From contig JAGLDK010000033.1 of the NCBI GenBank assembly GCA_023145615.1, positions 1 through 42,123 of the forward strand: a DNA stretch of 42,123 nucleotides, given 5' to 3'. A program made the translations under genes and the position numbers. Position 1 is the first letter of the stretch, and the number at the start of each line of letters is the position of its first letter. Positions 17,310 to 25,658 of the stretch are shown piece after piece. The notes beneath the pieces are model-generated. The model searched no databases, was not told the DNA's origin, and was given only the letters and a program-made list of their open reading frames with translations. Origin of the DNA: Ichthyobacteriaceae bacterium (GTDB taxonomy: Bacteria > Bacteroidota > Bacteroidia > Flavobacteriales > JADGDT01).

Positions 17310-18578
17310 ATGAGATTAAAATATACATTTATTGCAATGTTAATGTTTAGTGTTAGCATTTTTGCACAGGAAAAAACCGATTCTATAAAATCGGATGCTC
17401 CACGTAAAGGAAAGGTGTACTTTGCACCTATGCCAGTAATTGCTGTAAACCCAACTTTTGGTGTTTTATATGGATTAGCATTTTCTACAAATGCATTTTT
17501 AGGCGATCCAGAAACCACCAGAATGTCAACATCTTTAGGTTCGGTAACATACTCTACCAAAAAACAATTAATGTTTACTTTTAAAACTAATGTTTATACT
17601 CCAAACGAAGATTGGATATTAATGGGCGACTGGAGATATTTCGATACATCGCAACCAACTTTCGGATTAGGTACAGGTCCACAATCGGCTAAGTTAGCAG
17701 GTGCTGGTTCTCTTGAATATGAAGGGAAACCAACATCAGTAATAGATGATGCGCAAATGATGGAGTTTAAATATTTGCGTTTTCATGAGTCTTTCCTGAA
17801 AAAAATCAGAACAAATTTTTACATAGGTGCGGGGTATCATTTCGATTGGCATTTCGATATTAAAGATAATTTATTAGATTTAACCCCCGAAGATAAATCG
17901 AATCCTGTAATAACAAGTCATTATGCTCATTCAAAAGCAATTGATATTGATGACAAGGAATACATTCTTTCAGGTTTGTCGTTAAACGTGCTTTACGATA
18001 GTAGAGATAATGCTGCAACACCTTATAAAGGACAATATGCGTTGGCTACATACAGGGTTAATCCAACATTTTTAGGAAGTACAAAAGGCTCATCTACACT
18101 TTGGGTAGAATACAGAAAGTATATAAGTATGTCTAAAACAAAGCCTCAGAATTTAATAGGTTTTTGGACTTATGGAAGTTTTCAAACATCAGGAGATTTA
18201 CCATATTTAGATTTGCCAGCTTTGGGTTGGGATCAATTTGGTAGATCAGGAAGAGCTTACACTCAAGGACGTTTTAGAGGAAATAATGTAATGTATGCCG
18301 AAGTTGAATATCGTTTTAGATTAGCAGGGTTAAAGAAAAATCCTGACTTTTTTGGAGCTGTAGTTTTTGCAAATGCAACAACTGCTAGCCGTAAAGAATA
18401 TTCATATGGAGGTAATAAATACGAAGGTGTTAATATGTTTGAATATGTAGAACCTGCTGCTGGTTTAGGTTTTAGATTTATGATAAACGCAGTAACCCGA
18501 ACAAATTTAACACTTGATTATGCATGGGGGCGTTACGGATCTCAGGGTATTTTTCTAAGTTTTAACGAATCGTTTTAA
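17310..18578 (+). CDS. BamA/TamA-type outer-membrane barrel protein (surface antigen family)
   Basis: A 422-residue outer-membrane protein with a signal peptide (residues 1-19, ending FAQ) and no POTRA domains, so it is only the barrel half of an Omp85-like protein. Barrel features include VIAVNPTFGVLYGLAFS near the start, SGLSLNVLYDSRDNAATPYKGQY near 225 and QGRFRGNNVMYAEVEYRFRL near 325, the loop-6-like RGF region of Omp85 barrels, here FRGN. The chain ends in Phe (FLSFNESF), the usual barrel-folding signal. Short POTRA-less members are common in Bacteroidota and of unknown cargo; a role in transport or envelope maintenance is only inferred. It is a single gene ending at the terminator 18661-18698. 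Confidence 0.85.
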   Translation: MRLKYTFIAMLMFSVSIFAQEKTDSIKSDAPRKGKVYFAPMPVIAVNPTFGVLYGLAFSTNAFLGDPETTRMSTSLGSVTYSTKKQLMFTFKTNVYTPNEDWILMGDWRYFDTSQPTFGLGTGPQSAKLAGAGSLEYEGKPTSVIDDAQMMEFKYLRFHESFLKKIRTNFYIGAGYHFDWHFDIKDNLLDLTPEDKSNPVITSHYAHSKAIDIDDKEYILSGLSLNVLYDSRDNAATPYKGQYALATYRVNPTFLGSTKGSSTLWVEYRKYISMSKTKPQNLIGFWTYGSFQTSGDLPYLDLPALGWDQFGRSGRAYTQGRFRGNNVMYAEVEYRFRLAGLKKNPDFFGAVVFANATTASRKEYSYGGNKYEGVNMFEYVEPAAGLGFRFMINAVTRTNLTLDYAWGRYGSQGIFLSFNESF

Positions 18579-18582
18579 TTAG

Positions 18583-18655
18583 AATACTCCGTTTAATTAT
18601 CTATTAAATAGTGTGTTGTGGTAAAAGTAGCTGACTATTTAACTATTTGTTATGT
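18583..18655 (+). repeat. Possible degenerate copy of the dispersed element
   Basis: AATACTCCGTTTAATTATC and a later CTATTTAACTATTTGTTATG resemble the corresponding parts of the elements at 23579 and 36313. It begins five bases after the BamA-like stop codon. Similarity is low and the call is tentative. Confidence 0.3.
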
Positions 18656-18660
18656 AAATT

Positions 18661-18698
18661 AAAAAAAGCCAAACATTATATGATGTTTGGCTTTTTTT
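18661..18698. terminator. Bidirectional terminator, perfect 16-bp stem
   Basis: Arms AAAAAAAGCCAAACAT (18661-18676) and 18683-18698 pair perfectly around a 6-base loop, between the convergent BamA-like and dipeptidase genes. Confidence 0.95.
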
Positions 18699-18713
18699 GA
18701 TTTATAAGTAGGG

Positions 18714-18737
18714 TTAACCATTTACAATTAACCATTA
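18714..18737. repeat. ATTAACCATT intergenic repeat, copy 2
   Basis: TTAACCATT at 18714-18722 and again at 18728-18736, period 14, just beyond the dipeptidase stop codon. Confidence 0.65.
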
Positions 18738-18747
18738 ATTATTACAG

Positions 18748-19434
18748 TTATTTCAACTCATCAAACGAAATATCTAAAACATCAAAATCTTTAGCTTTAA
18801 AATAACTGTAATGCCACCATTCGTCAACGTAATCTAAAAAACCGTGTTTATACATTATTTCTTTAAGCATATTGCGGTTTATTATTGCTTGTTTGGGTAA
18901 ATCAGTACATAAATGAGATGCTCTTTTAGTAAACTCATCAAAAGGAGTAGGCATCTGCAATTCTTTACCTGTTTTTAAGTTTATTAGAGTTAAATCAACG
19001 GCTCCACCACGATTGTGTATCGATCCGGTTCGTGGCGATGCAACAAAAGTTTTATCTTCGTAAACATTATAAAACTTCACAGTAGCTCGGTACGGACGAT
19101 AAGCATCTAAAATTTTCAAACCCAAACCCTGTATGTTTAATTCTTCTTCAACTTTTAAAAGAGCATAAGCAACCGGTTTTCTTAAATAAGCTTTTGGTGC
19201 CGAATAAATAATCTCTCCTGTAAAATTATTAGGTGTTGCATAAACAATATCTAACGCAATGTTTTCAATAATATTTTCTAAATCAACAAGCTTGTTATTT
19301 GGGTTTTCTTTTACCTGTGCATTGTAAGTTTCAATGTTCGAAACTACTTTTAATCCGTATTTGTTTATTTGCTGAGCGTTAACATTTACAGATAAAGCAA
19401 TTGCAATAAACAATAATTTAAGTATGTTTTTCAT
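18748..19434 (-). CDS. D-Ala-D-Ala dipeptidase, M15D (VanX/DdpX-like), exported
   Basis: A 228-residue zinc dipeptidase that cleaves D-alanyl-D-alanine. A signal peptide (residues 1-20) sends it to the periplasm, so recycling of peptidoglycan dipeptide is more likely than the cytoplasmic resistance role of VanX. Zinc ligands and catalytic residues are present: H140 and D147 in GSIHNRGGAVD, and E205 with H208 in DEWWHY; the substrate-positioning arginine lies in DAYRPYR (R113 or R116). No vanA/vanH-like genes are nearby. It follows the rhodanese gene by 51 bases on the same strand. Confidence 0.93.
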   Translation of the reverse strand: MKNILKLLFIAIALSVNVNAQQINKYGLKVVSNIETYNAQVKENPNNKLVDLENIIENIALDIVYATPNNFTGEIIYSAPKAYLRKPVAYALLKVEEELNIQGLGLKILDAYRPYRATVKFYNVYEDKTFVASPRTGSIHNRGGAVDLTLINLKTGKELQMPTPFDEFTKRASHLCTDLPKQAIINRNMLKEIMYKHGFLDYVDEWWHYSYFKAKDFDVLDISFDELK

Positions 19435-19485
19435 GTTGGCAAGTTTAGTTGAAATTTGTGCAAAATCAGAATAAAAAGAGAAGTA

Positions 19486-19830
19486 TTATTGATCAATTCC
19501 ACTCATTCCATCTACCGAATATTTTGCGTTATAACCTTCTGATAATAAATATAGCATAGCCATAATTGCACGATCTCTTGTTCGGCAAATTGTAATAATT
19601 AGTTTGCTTTTATCAAGGTTATTTAAATTGTTAGGTAGTTCGGATAGTGGAATATTTGTGGCAAAAGGCGAATTGTAAAAATCATATTCATCTTTAAACC
19701 TAACATCAACAAGTATAGCTTTGTTTGCTTTAAGTAACTTTTTAAGTTCATCAATTTTAACTTTGTTGCTATCTTTAGTTTCGGCATTAAAATTAAGAAC
19801 GAAGTTTTTTAAATCTGTTTTATTTTCCAT
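19486..19830 (-). CDS. Single-domain rhodanese-like protein
   Basis: A 114-residue cytoplasmic protein with one rhodanese fold: ILVDVRFKDEYDFYNSPFATNIPLSEL near residues 39-64, then ITICRTRDRAIMAMLYLLSEGY, where C82 starts the active-site loop CRTRDRA, and YSVDGMSG as the family's final glycine segment. It probably carries or transfers sulfane sulfur as a persulfide on C82. The partner is unknown and nothing in the neighbourhood suggests one. It is probably co-transcribed with the downstream dipeptidase. Confidence 0.9.
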   Translation of the reverse strand: MENKTDLKNFVLNFNAETKDSNKVKIDELKKLLKANKAILVDVRFKDEYDFYNSPFATNIPLSELPNNLNNLDKSKLIITICRTRDRAIMAMLYLLSEGYNAKYSVDGMSGIDQ

Positions 19831-20129
19831 TGTATTTATGGTGTAAGTATTTAGTAGTAAAGGTAGTTTAAACTTATAGCGTTTTCGGTAACATATTGTA
19901 TTCAGTAATTAATCAAAATAAATTACATTTGTCAACTTATATCGATAAATACTTAAACGGTTAATAAATTTTAATTGGTACTATATAATTAACCATTATT
20001 TATATGTTGATATTTAAAATTTAACTATTAATATGATAATAGGTAGTTGCACTAATTAAAATGTGTTGTAAATAAAGTTACTGCACTTTTAATTGAGGTG
20101 TTTACTAACTACTAAAAATATAAGGTATA
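19831..20129. other. Divergent intergenic region upstream of ilvD
   Basis: About 300 A/T-rich bases between the rhodanese and ilvD starts. It holds one ATTAACCATT copy (19987-19997). I see no T-box, leader peptide or clear promoter, so branched-chain amino-acid control is not visible. Confidence 0.4.
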
Positions 20130-21818
20130 ATGAGAAGTGATGAAGTAAAAAAGGGGTTTGATAGAGCTCCACACAGAAGTTTATTACGTGCTACAGGGTT
20201 GCAAACCGAAGATTTTGACAAGCCATTTATTGGAGTTGCCAATAGTTTTATTGAAATTATTCCGGGACACTTCTTTTTAAATAAATATGCCGATATAATT
20301 AAGGAAGAAATTCGTGCAAATGGATGTATTCCTTTCGAATTTAACACTATTGGTGTTGACGATGGTATTGCAATGGGACACGATGGAATGTTGTATTCGT
20401 TACCTTCGAGAGAGCTTATTGCAAATAGTATTGAAACTGTTATGAATGCTCATAAGCTTGATGCTATGATTGCTATTCCTAATTGCGATAAAATTACTCC
20501 AGGTATGGTAATGGGTGCGTTACGTGTAAACGTTCCAACCGTTTTTGTAACTGGTGGGCCAATGAAAAAAGGAATTCTTAACGATGGTTCTCATGTTGAT
20601 TTAGCTACTGTATTTGAAGGTGTTGGTCAGTTCGAAAAAGGAACAATTACACAAGAGCGTCTTACCGAATTAGAGTGCAAAGCTTGTCCAAGTGGAGGAA
20701 GTTGTAGTGGTATGTTTACTGCAAACTCAATGAATACTTTAATTGAGGCAATGGGAATTGCTCTTAAAGGAAATGGTACTATTTTGGCATTAACAAACGA
20801 GCGTGAGCAGTTATTGAGACAAGCAGCACGTAGAGTTTGTGAAATTGCTAAAGACGAAAAATTATCAGAAAAATATAAAATCCGAAACATATTAAACGAG
20901 CAAGCTATACACAACGCATTTGTTGTTGATATGGCAATGGGAGGTAGTAGTAATACTGTACTTCATATGCTTGCTATTGCAAAAGAGGCAGGAGTAGAGT
21001 TTGATATAAAGCAGATTAACGAAATAAGTAAAAATGTTAGTCATATTGCTAAAATTTCGCCTTCGTTATCTCATATTCATATGGAAGACATTAACCGTGC
21101 AGGTGGTGTAAGTGCTGTAATGAAAGAGGTTAATAAGCGTGGGGGAGTGTTGCATACCGATAATCCTACTATTGAGGGTAATACTATTGGAGAGCGTATT
21201 GCAGATGCTGATATTAAAGACGAATCGGTTATTCATCCGTTGGCAAATGCTTACTCTAAAGTAGGTGGACTTGCAATTTTATTCGGAAATCTTGCCAAAG
21301 ATGGTTGTGTTATTAAAACTGCTGGAATTGTTGGAGAAAGATCTTTTACTGGTAAAGCTGTTTGTTTTAATTCTCAGCCCGAAGCTATTGATGGTATTAG
21401 AGGTGGAAAAGTAAGTAAAGGCGATGTTGTTGTTATTCGTTACGAAGGACCAAAAGGAGGGCCAGGAATGCAGGAAATGCTTTCGCCTACAAGTTTAATT
21501 ATGGGTATGGGGCTTGGTGCTGATGTTGCTCTTATTACTGATGGTCGTTTTTCGGGTGCCACTCGTGGACTTTCTATCGGACATGTTTCTCCTGAAGCTG
21601 CCGAAGGTGGTTTAATTGGTTTACTTAAAGATGGAGATGAAATTTTTATTGATGTTGATAAGTATGTAATTGAAGCTAAAATTACCGACGAAGAATTGGT
21701 AAAACGTAAAGCAGAATGGAGTATGCCTAAAAAAGAGGTTCCAGGACGTTGGTTAAAACAATATGCTATACTTGCAACTAACGCAAGTTCGGGTGCGGTT
21801 TTAAAAACAGAATTGTAG
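20130..21818 (+). CDS. ilvD: Dihydroxy-acid dehydratase
   Basis: A 562-residue enzyme of valine, leucine and isoleucine synthesis that dehydrates dihydroxy acids to keto acids using an iron-sulfur cluster. Signatures: [29 protein letters not shown] near residue 70, [12 protein letters not shown] with cluster cysteine C119, and [20 protein letters not shown] near 187, with later [16 protein letters not shown] and [23 protein letters not shown] resembles E. coli IlvD rather than the Cys-Asn form of the 2Fe-2S enzymes, so a 4Fe-4S cluster is the better guess. Unlike the usual ilvDBNC arrangement, no other ilv gene follows here; a terminator at 21877-21906 closes the unit. Confidence 0.97.
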   Translation: MRSDEVKKGFDRAPHRSLLRATGLQTEDFDKPFIGVANSFIEIIPGHFFLNKYADIIKEEIRANGCIPFEFNTIGVDDGIAMGHDGMLYSLPSRELIANSIETVMNAHKLDAMIAIPNCDKITPGMVMGALRVNVPTVFVTGGPMKKGILNDGSHVDLATVFEGVGQFEKGTITQERLTELECKACPSGGSCSGMFTANSMNTLIEAMGIALKGNGTILALTNEREQLLRQAARRVCEIAKDEKLSEKYKIRNILNEQAIHNAFVVDMAMGGSSNTVLHMLAIAKEAGVEFDIKQINEISKNVSHIAKISPSLSHIHMEDINRAGGVSAVMKEVNKRGGVLHTDNPTIEGNTIGERIADADIKDESVIHPLANAYSKVGGLAILFGNLAKDGCVIKTAGIVGERSFTGKAVCFNSQPEAIDGIRGGKVSKGDVVVIRYEGPKGGPGMQEMLSPTSLIMGMGLGADVALITDGRFSGATRGLSIGHVSPEAAEGGLIGLLKDGDEIFIDVDKYVIEAKITDEELVKRKAEWSMPKKEVPGRWLKQYAILATNASSGAVLKTEL

Positions 21819-21823
21819 AGTAT

Positions 21824-21841
21824 AATGGTTAATTATTAATG
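21824..21841. repeat. ATTAACCATT intergenic repeat, copy 4 (reverse complement)
   Basis: AATGGTTAATTATTAATG starts six bases after the ilvD stop and is the reverse complement of the repeat core seen at 11984, 18714 and 19987. Confidence 0.55.
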
Positions 21842-21876
21842 ATAAATTGATAATTATTAACAAGCTATTTTTAAAT

Positions 21877-21906
21877 AAAAAATCCCGCTTTTTAGCGGGA
21901 TTTTTT
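21877..21906. terminator. Bidirectional terminator
   Basis: AAAAAATCCCGCT (21877-21889) pairs with AGCGGGATTTTTT (21894-21906) around TTTT, between convergent ilvD and the lipoprotein gene. Confidence 0.95.
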
Positions 21907-21967
21907 ATTGTGTTTTTTTTTAAATTAAGGCTTGAATTTAAGTGGTGTAATAACATTAATTCATTTT

Positions 21968-22552
21968 TTACTTAATCTTTAAATTATTATAAATACGGCT
22001 TTCCACCACATTACTATAATTTCCATCTCTATCAATAATCTTAAAATCGAACTTTATAGTGTCGGAAATTGCCGATGAAATTGGTATTTTATAATCAATA
22101 ACACCTCTTAACGAACCACTTCTTCCATTTCCTGTTAAATACGGAATGTCGGCATTTAAACCAATAACATCGCTTCGTAATGTGTCGTTATTATCGCAAT
22201 AATAGTTTTCGTGGAAGTCTTTTTTTATGGGTTCTCCATTTTTAATTTCGTAAACGTTTACATATAAATCGTGTGTGTTTTCAGTATTGCATTTTCTGTA
22301 TGCTCCTTCTGGTTTGTCTTTGCTATAGCCCCAACCTATATTTCCATCACCATCGGTAAAATTAATTTGTGCGTAATAAACAACTTCTTTATTACCTAAT
22401 TCGTCGGCAACAATACTAAGGCTACCTCCCGAAAATTCAATAATTGGTTCTATTGGATATGTTTCTTCTTTTGCACATGCTGTAACTGATAATATTACGA
22501 GTATAAATGATAACTTTGCAAATAGATGGAGTAAGTGTTTTAGTATCAACAT
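21968..22552 (-). CDS. Predicted lipoprotein, unknown function
   Basis: A 194-residue exported protein. Residues 1-26 form a signal peptide with lipobox LSVTAC, so the mature protein would be lipid-anchored at Cys26. The rest is beta-rich, with YYAQINFTDGDGNIGWG and KFDFKIIDRDGNYSNVVESRIY, repeated aspartate-glycine turns that look like Ca-binding or Ig-like edges. I do not recognise the family, though similar small DGDGNIG-type lipoproteins are common in Bacteroidota. The start codon lies only 14 bases from that of the divergent LuxE-like gene. Confidence 0.8.
   Translation of the reverse strand: MLILKHLLHLFAKLSFILVILSVTACAKEETYPIEPIIEFSGGSLSIVADELGNKEVVYYAQINFTDGDGNIGWGYSKDKPEGAYRKCNTENTHDLYVNVYEIKNGEPIKKDFHENYYCDNNDTLRSDVIGLNADIPYLTGNGRSGSLRGVIDYKIPISSAISDTIKFDFKIIDRDGNYSNVVESRIYNNLKIK
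22511..22518 (+). promoter_or_regulatory. Possible -7 element of the LuxE-like gene, inside the lipoprotein gene
   Basis: TAACTTTG matches TAnnTTTG exactly, 48 bases before the ATG at 22567, but no TTTG lies at the expected distance upstream. It sits within the signal-peptide codons of the divergent lipoprotein. Confidence 0.35.
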
Positions 22553-22566
22553 TAGAAATTATTATT

Positions 22567-23556
22567 ATGAATATTGCAGAGTTTAAAAGTAAGATTTTTA
22601 AAATTAATGATTCTGATAAATTTAAATCAATTGCACTTGATGTTTTTAAATATCAAGCAAAACACAATTTAGTGTACAATCAATTTATAAATTATTTGAA
22701 TATTGATGTTGATAAAATTCAGGAACTTAATGAAATACCTTTTATGCCAATTGAGTTTTTTAAAAGTCATGAGGTGGTATCAGGTACCGATGAAATAAAA
22801 GAAGTTTTTTTAAGTAGCGGAACAACCGGAATGCAACAAAGTAAACATTTTGTTTCGGATACCGATATTTACGAGGAAAGTTATTTAAAAGGTTTTGAAT
22901 ATTTTTATGGCAATATAACCGATTATGTTGTTTTAGGATTGTTGCCTTCGTATTTGGAGCGTAACGGATCGTCGTTAATTTATATGGTTGATGATTTAAT
23001 TAAGAAATCGGGGCATAAGGAAAGTGGTTTTTATTTGAATGATTACGATAAGTTGGTAGAAAATATTATCAGACTTGAAAACCGAAAGCAGAAAATACTT
23101 TTGGTGGGTGTATCGTTTGCACTTTTAGATTTGCTTGACGAGTATAATTTAGATTTAAGATACACTACAATTATGGAAACTGGCGGAATGAAAGGGCGTA
23201 GAAAAGAGATGGTTAGAGAGGAGTTGCATGAAATATTTACGCAAGGTTTTGGTGTTGAAATGATTCATTCGGAATACGGTATGACTGAGTTATTAAGTCA
23301 AGGATATTCTAAAGGAAACGGAATTTTTAATTGTCCGCCGTGGATGAAAATAATGGTTAGAGATACCGAAGATCCATTTTCGTATTTATCTGCCGGAAAA
23401 TCAGGAGGAATAAATGTAATAGATTTAGCTAATGTAAATTCTTGTTCGTTTATTGCAACTCAAGATTTAGGTAGGGTTTATGCCAATGAATCTTTTGAAG
23501 TAATTGGACGATTTGATAATAGCGATATTAGAGGCTGTAATTTATTGGTACTTTAA
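22567..23556 (+). CDS. LuxE/PaaK-like acyl-protein synthetase
   Basis: A 329-residue adenylate-forming enzyme. FLSSGTTGMQQSKH near residue 80 is the ATP-binding P-loop-like motif of the superfamily; later METGGMKGRRKEM, EMIHSEYGMTELLSQGY near 240 and QDLGRVYANESFEVIGRFDNSDIRG correspond to the adenylate-binding and hinge regions seen in LuxE. The ATG at 22567 begins the recognisable domain; the frame from 22507 adds 20 residues that overlap the divergent lipoprotein start. No luxC, luxD or luciferase genes are nearby, so bioluminescence is not implied. In Bacteroidota such lone LuxE-like proteins probably activate a carboxylic acid for surface-polymer or lipid modification, an inference only. 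Confidence 0.87.
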   Translation: MNIAEFKSKIFKINDSDKFKSIALDVFKYQAKHNLVYNQFINYLNIDVDKIQELNEIPFMPIEFFKSHEVVSGTDEIKEVFLSSGTTGMQQSKHFVSDTDIYEESYLKGFEYFYGNITDYVVLGLLPSYLERNGSSLIYMVDDLIKKSGHKESGFYLNDYDKLVENIIRLENRKQKILLVGVSFALLDLLDEYNLDLRYTTIMETGGMKGRRKEMVREELHEIFTQGFGVEMIHSEYGMTELLSQGYSKGNGIFNCPPWMKIMVRDTEDPFSYLSAGKSGGINVIDLANVNSCSFIATQDLGRVYANESFEVIGRFDNSDIRGCNLLVL

Positions 23557-23578
23557 ATTAAGTAGGCTATATTGAAGC

Positions 23579-23660
23579 AATACTCCGTTAAATTGTAAAT
23601 TTAATACTCTAAAATAAGGGATATTTGATAAATGTAGTAGAATCAGGATTTTTTTTAAAA
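23579..23660 (+). repeat. Dispersed intergenic element, partial copy C
   Basis: It contains CGTTAAATT-GTA-AATTTAA followed by TACTCTAAAA, matching 36318-36345 closely (only the 3-base hairpin loop and one indel differ), and later a GATTTTTTTTA that matches the element's middle. Similarity fades after that. It lies between the LuxE-like and DnaJ-domain genes. Confidence 0.6.
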
Positions 23661-23678
23661 AATATATAATAAAAAGTT

Positions 23679-24419
23679 ATGGGTAAATATGTAAAGTGGA
23701 TTGGTGCCGGATTAGGTTGGGCATTTGGAGGAGCAATTGGTGCTATAATTGGTTATGCATTGGCTTCGTCTTTTTCTGATATGAACGAAGATGATATTAA
23801 TGATTTTAATAGTACAAGAGAAGGATATTCGGGTACCGAATCGGGAGATTTTGAGGTTGCTTTGTTGATTTTATCGGCAACCGTTATTAAGGCCGATGGA
23901 AAGGTGCATCAAAAAGAATTAGATTATGTGCGTTCGTATTTTGTGCAGATGTACGGAAAGGAAAGAGCAAATCAGGCTTTCCGACTTTTTAAAAGTATAA
24001 TTGATAATAATAATATTTCGGTACGAGAGGTTAGTATGCAAATTGCTCAGTATATGGATCAGCCATCTCGTTTGCAACTTCTTCATTATTTGTTTGGAAT
24101 TGCTAAAGCCGACGGACATGTTAGTGATAAAGAAGTTAGTGTTATATACGAAATTGCGGGGTATTTTAATATAGGTGAGCGTAGTTTTAACTCTATCAGA
24201 GAAATGTTTCATACCAATAGTTTCGATTCGTATAAGGTTTTGGAAATTGACAAATCGGCTACCAATGATGAGGTTAAAAAGGCTTATAGAAAAATGGCTA
24301 TTAAATTTCACCCCGATAAAGTTCAGCATTTAGGAGAAGAACACGTGGTTGGAGCTAAAGTTAAGTTTCAGAAAGTTCAGGAAGCATATCAAAATATTAA
24401 AAAAGAAAGAGACATGTAA
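23679..24419 (+). CDS. TerB-like + DnaJ-domain membrane protein (DjlA-like)
   Basis: A 246-residue co-chaperone. A glycine-rich transmembrane helix lies at residues 9-31 (WIGAGLGWAFGGAIGAIIGYALA), an all-helical TerB/DjlA-type domain at about 57-175 (ATVIKADGKVHQKELDYV, GIAKADGHVSDKEVSVIYEIA) and a C-terminal J domain at about 183-246, with the essential HPD at 211-213 in KFHPDKVQ. This order is that of DjlA, so it should recruit DnaK at the inner membrane. It lies 34 bases before the M48 protease gene, hinting at a shared envelope quality-control transcript. Confidence 0.92.
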   Translation: MGKYVKWIGAGLGWAFGGAIGAIIGYALASSFSDMNEDDINDFNSTREGYSGTESGDFEVALLILSATVIKADGKVHQKELDYVRSYFVQMYGKERANQAFRLFKSIIDNNNISVREVSMQIAQYMDQPSRLQLLHYLFGIAKADGHVSDKEVSVIYEIAGYFNIGERSFNSIREMFHTNSFDSYKVLEIDKSATNDEVKKAYRKMAIKFHPDKVQHLGEEHVVGAKVKFQKVQEAYQNIKKERDM

Positions 24420-24453
24420 ATGGCTTTGTTTTTTTAATTGAATAATTCATAAT

Positions 24454-25290
24454 ATGAAAAGAAATTTATTACTGTTAATTGTTTTAGTTTTTACATTATT
24501 TAGTTGTGGTGTAAATCCTGTTACCGGACGTAAACAATTAAATTTTGTGTCGGAATCAGAAATATTTCCACAATCGTTTGCGGCATATAATAAGGTGTTA
24601 AATACCGAAAAAGTATCGAAAAATAAAGCCCAGGTTAAGCAAGTAAAAAGGGTAGGTAAGAAAATACAAAAGGCTGTAGAAAAGTTTTTTGTTGAATTAG
24701 GATATCCACACATGCTTGATAATTACAAATGGGAATATAGTGTAATAGAATCGGAGCAATTAAATGCGTGGTGTATGCCAGGTGGTAAAGTTGCTTTTTA
24801 TACAGGTATATTACCAGTTTGTAAAAACGACGAAGGTGTTGCTGTTGTTATGGCACACGAAATTGCACATGCTATTGCTAGTCATGGTGCCGAAAGAATG
24901 AGTCAGACACAAGTGCAATCGGCTATTGGTGCTGTAGGATCAATAGTAATGGGAGTTTATGGTACTAAGTCCGAATATCAGGAATTAGTATTACAAGCTT
25001 ACGGAGTTGGGTCTCAGGTAGGAATGTTGGCCTATAGCCGAGAGCATGAATCGGAAGCTGATGAGATGGGTATAATATTTATGTCTTTAGCAGGTTATAA
25101 TCCTAAAGTAGCTCCACAATTTTGGAAACGTATGCAAGCAAAAAGCAATGGAGGACAAACTCCTGAGTTTTTATCAACACACCCACATCCAAAAACACGT
25201 ATTGATGATTTAAATAAAATGATGCCTTATGCTATTGATGCTTATAAAACAGGAAACGCAAAAAAGTATTTAAAGTATAGAAAGAAGTAA
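24454..25290 (+). CDS. M48-family metalloprotease, lipoprotein
   Basis: A 278-residue zinc protease. Residues 1-18 are a signal peptide with lipobox FTLFSC, so the enzyme is lipid-anchored outside the cytoplasm. NPVTGRKQLNFVSE is the typical N-terminus of LoiP/YggG-like proteins. The zinc site is HEIAH at 135-139 with the third ligand in SREHESEADEMG (about residues 195-206), followed by a TPEFLSTHPHPKTRI segment. It likely degrades misfolded or regulatory envelope proteins. It ends at the terminator 25339-25382. Confidence 0.94.
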   Translation: MKRNLLLLIVLVFTLFSCGVNPVTGRKQLNFVSESEIFPQSFAAYNKVLNTEKVSKNKAQVKQVKRVGKKIQKAVEKFFVELGYPHMLDNYKWEYSVIESEQLNAWCMPGGKVAFYTGILPVCKNDEGVAVVMAHEIAHAIASHGAERMSQTQVQSAIGAVGSIVMGVYGTKSEYQELVLQAYGVGSQVGMLAYSREHESEADEMGIIFMSLAGYNPKVAPQFWKRMQAKSNGGQTPEFLSTHPHPKTRIDDLNKMMPYAIDAYKTGNAKKYLKYRKK

Positions 25291-25338
25291 TTGTAAAAGT
25301 TAATTATCTCGCATAAAATTTTATTTTTATTCAAAAAT

Positions 25339-25382
25339 AAAAAAGGCTTAAACAAGTTATGTAACCTGTTTAAGCCTTTTTT
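25339..25382. terminator. Bidirectional terminator, long imperfect stem
   Basis: AAAAAAGGCTTAAACA (25339-25354) pairs with 25367-25382, continuing with three more pairs after one mismatch, between the convergent protease and PID-CTERM-like genes. Confidence 0.95.
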
Positions 25383-25405
25383 TATGTTTAATGCAAAACT
25401 TGTAT

Positions 25406-25657
25406 TTATTTTACAGAATTAAGTTTTTTTCGGTTAATAACCGTAGTGCCAAAAATTAAAGATGATAATATTAATAAAGGAATGTAATCATCAATTGGTG
25501 CACATGTACCATCAGGGTTGCTACAGTCGTCACCCATTCTTAATGGGCTATCAGCTAAAGATAGCATATTTCGGTTGATTGGCTGTGCATTTGCATTATT
25601 TACAATTGTTATAAATGGTAATAGTAAATACAATATGTGTTTGTTTAGTTTCATCAT
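25406..25657 (-). CDS. Small exported protein with PID-CTERM-like tail
   Basis: An 83-residue protein with a signal peptide (residues 1-25, ending ANAQ), a short loop with two cysteines (DDCSNPDGTCAPIDD) and then a hydrophobic helix (YIPLLILSSLIFGTTVI) followed by NRKK. Cys-x-Pro-Ile-Asp before a single C-terminal membrane helix and a basic end matches my recollection of the PID-CTERM putative sorting signal of Bacteroidota; the sorting enzyme and fate are unknown. Its ATG begins one base after the stop of the LamG/T9SS gene, so the two are translationally coupled. Start could be either of two adjacent ATGs. Confidence 0.7.
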   Translation of the reverse strand: MMKLNKHILYLLLPFITIVNNANAQPINRNMLSLADSPLRMGDDCSNPDGTCAPIDDYIPLLILSSLIFGTTVINRKKLNSVK

Positions 25658-25658
25658 C

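Noticed and set aside
18748-19434. Vancomycin-resistance vanX
   Set aside because: The protein has a signal peptide and no vanH/vanA neighbours, so a cell-wall recycling role is more likely.
22567-23556. Bioluminescence (lux) gene
   Set aside because: Only a LuxE-like enzyme is present; no luxC, luxD or luciferase genes lie nearby.
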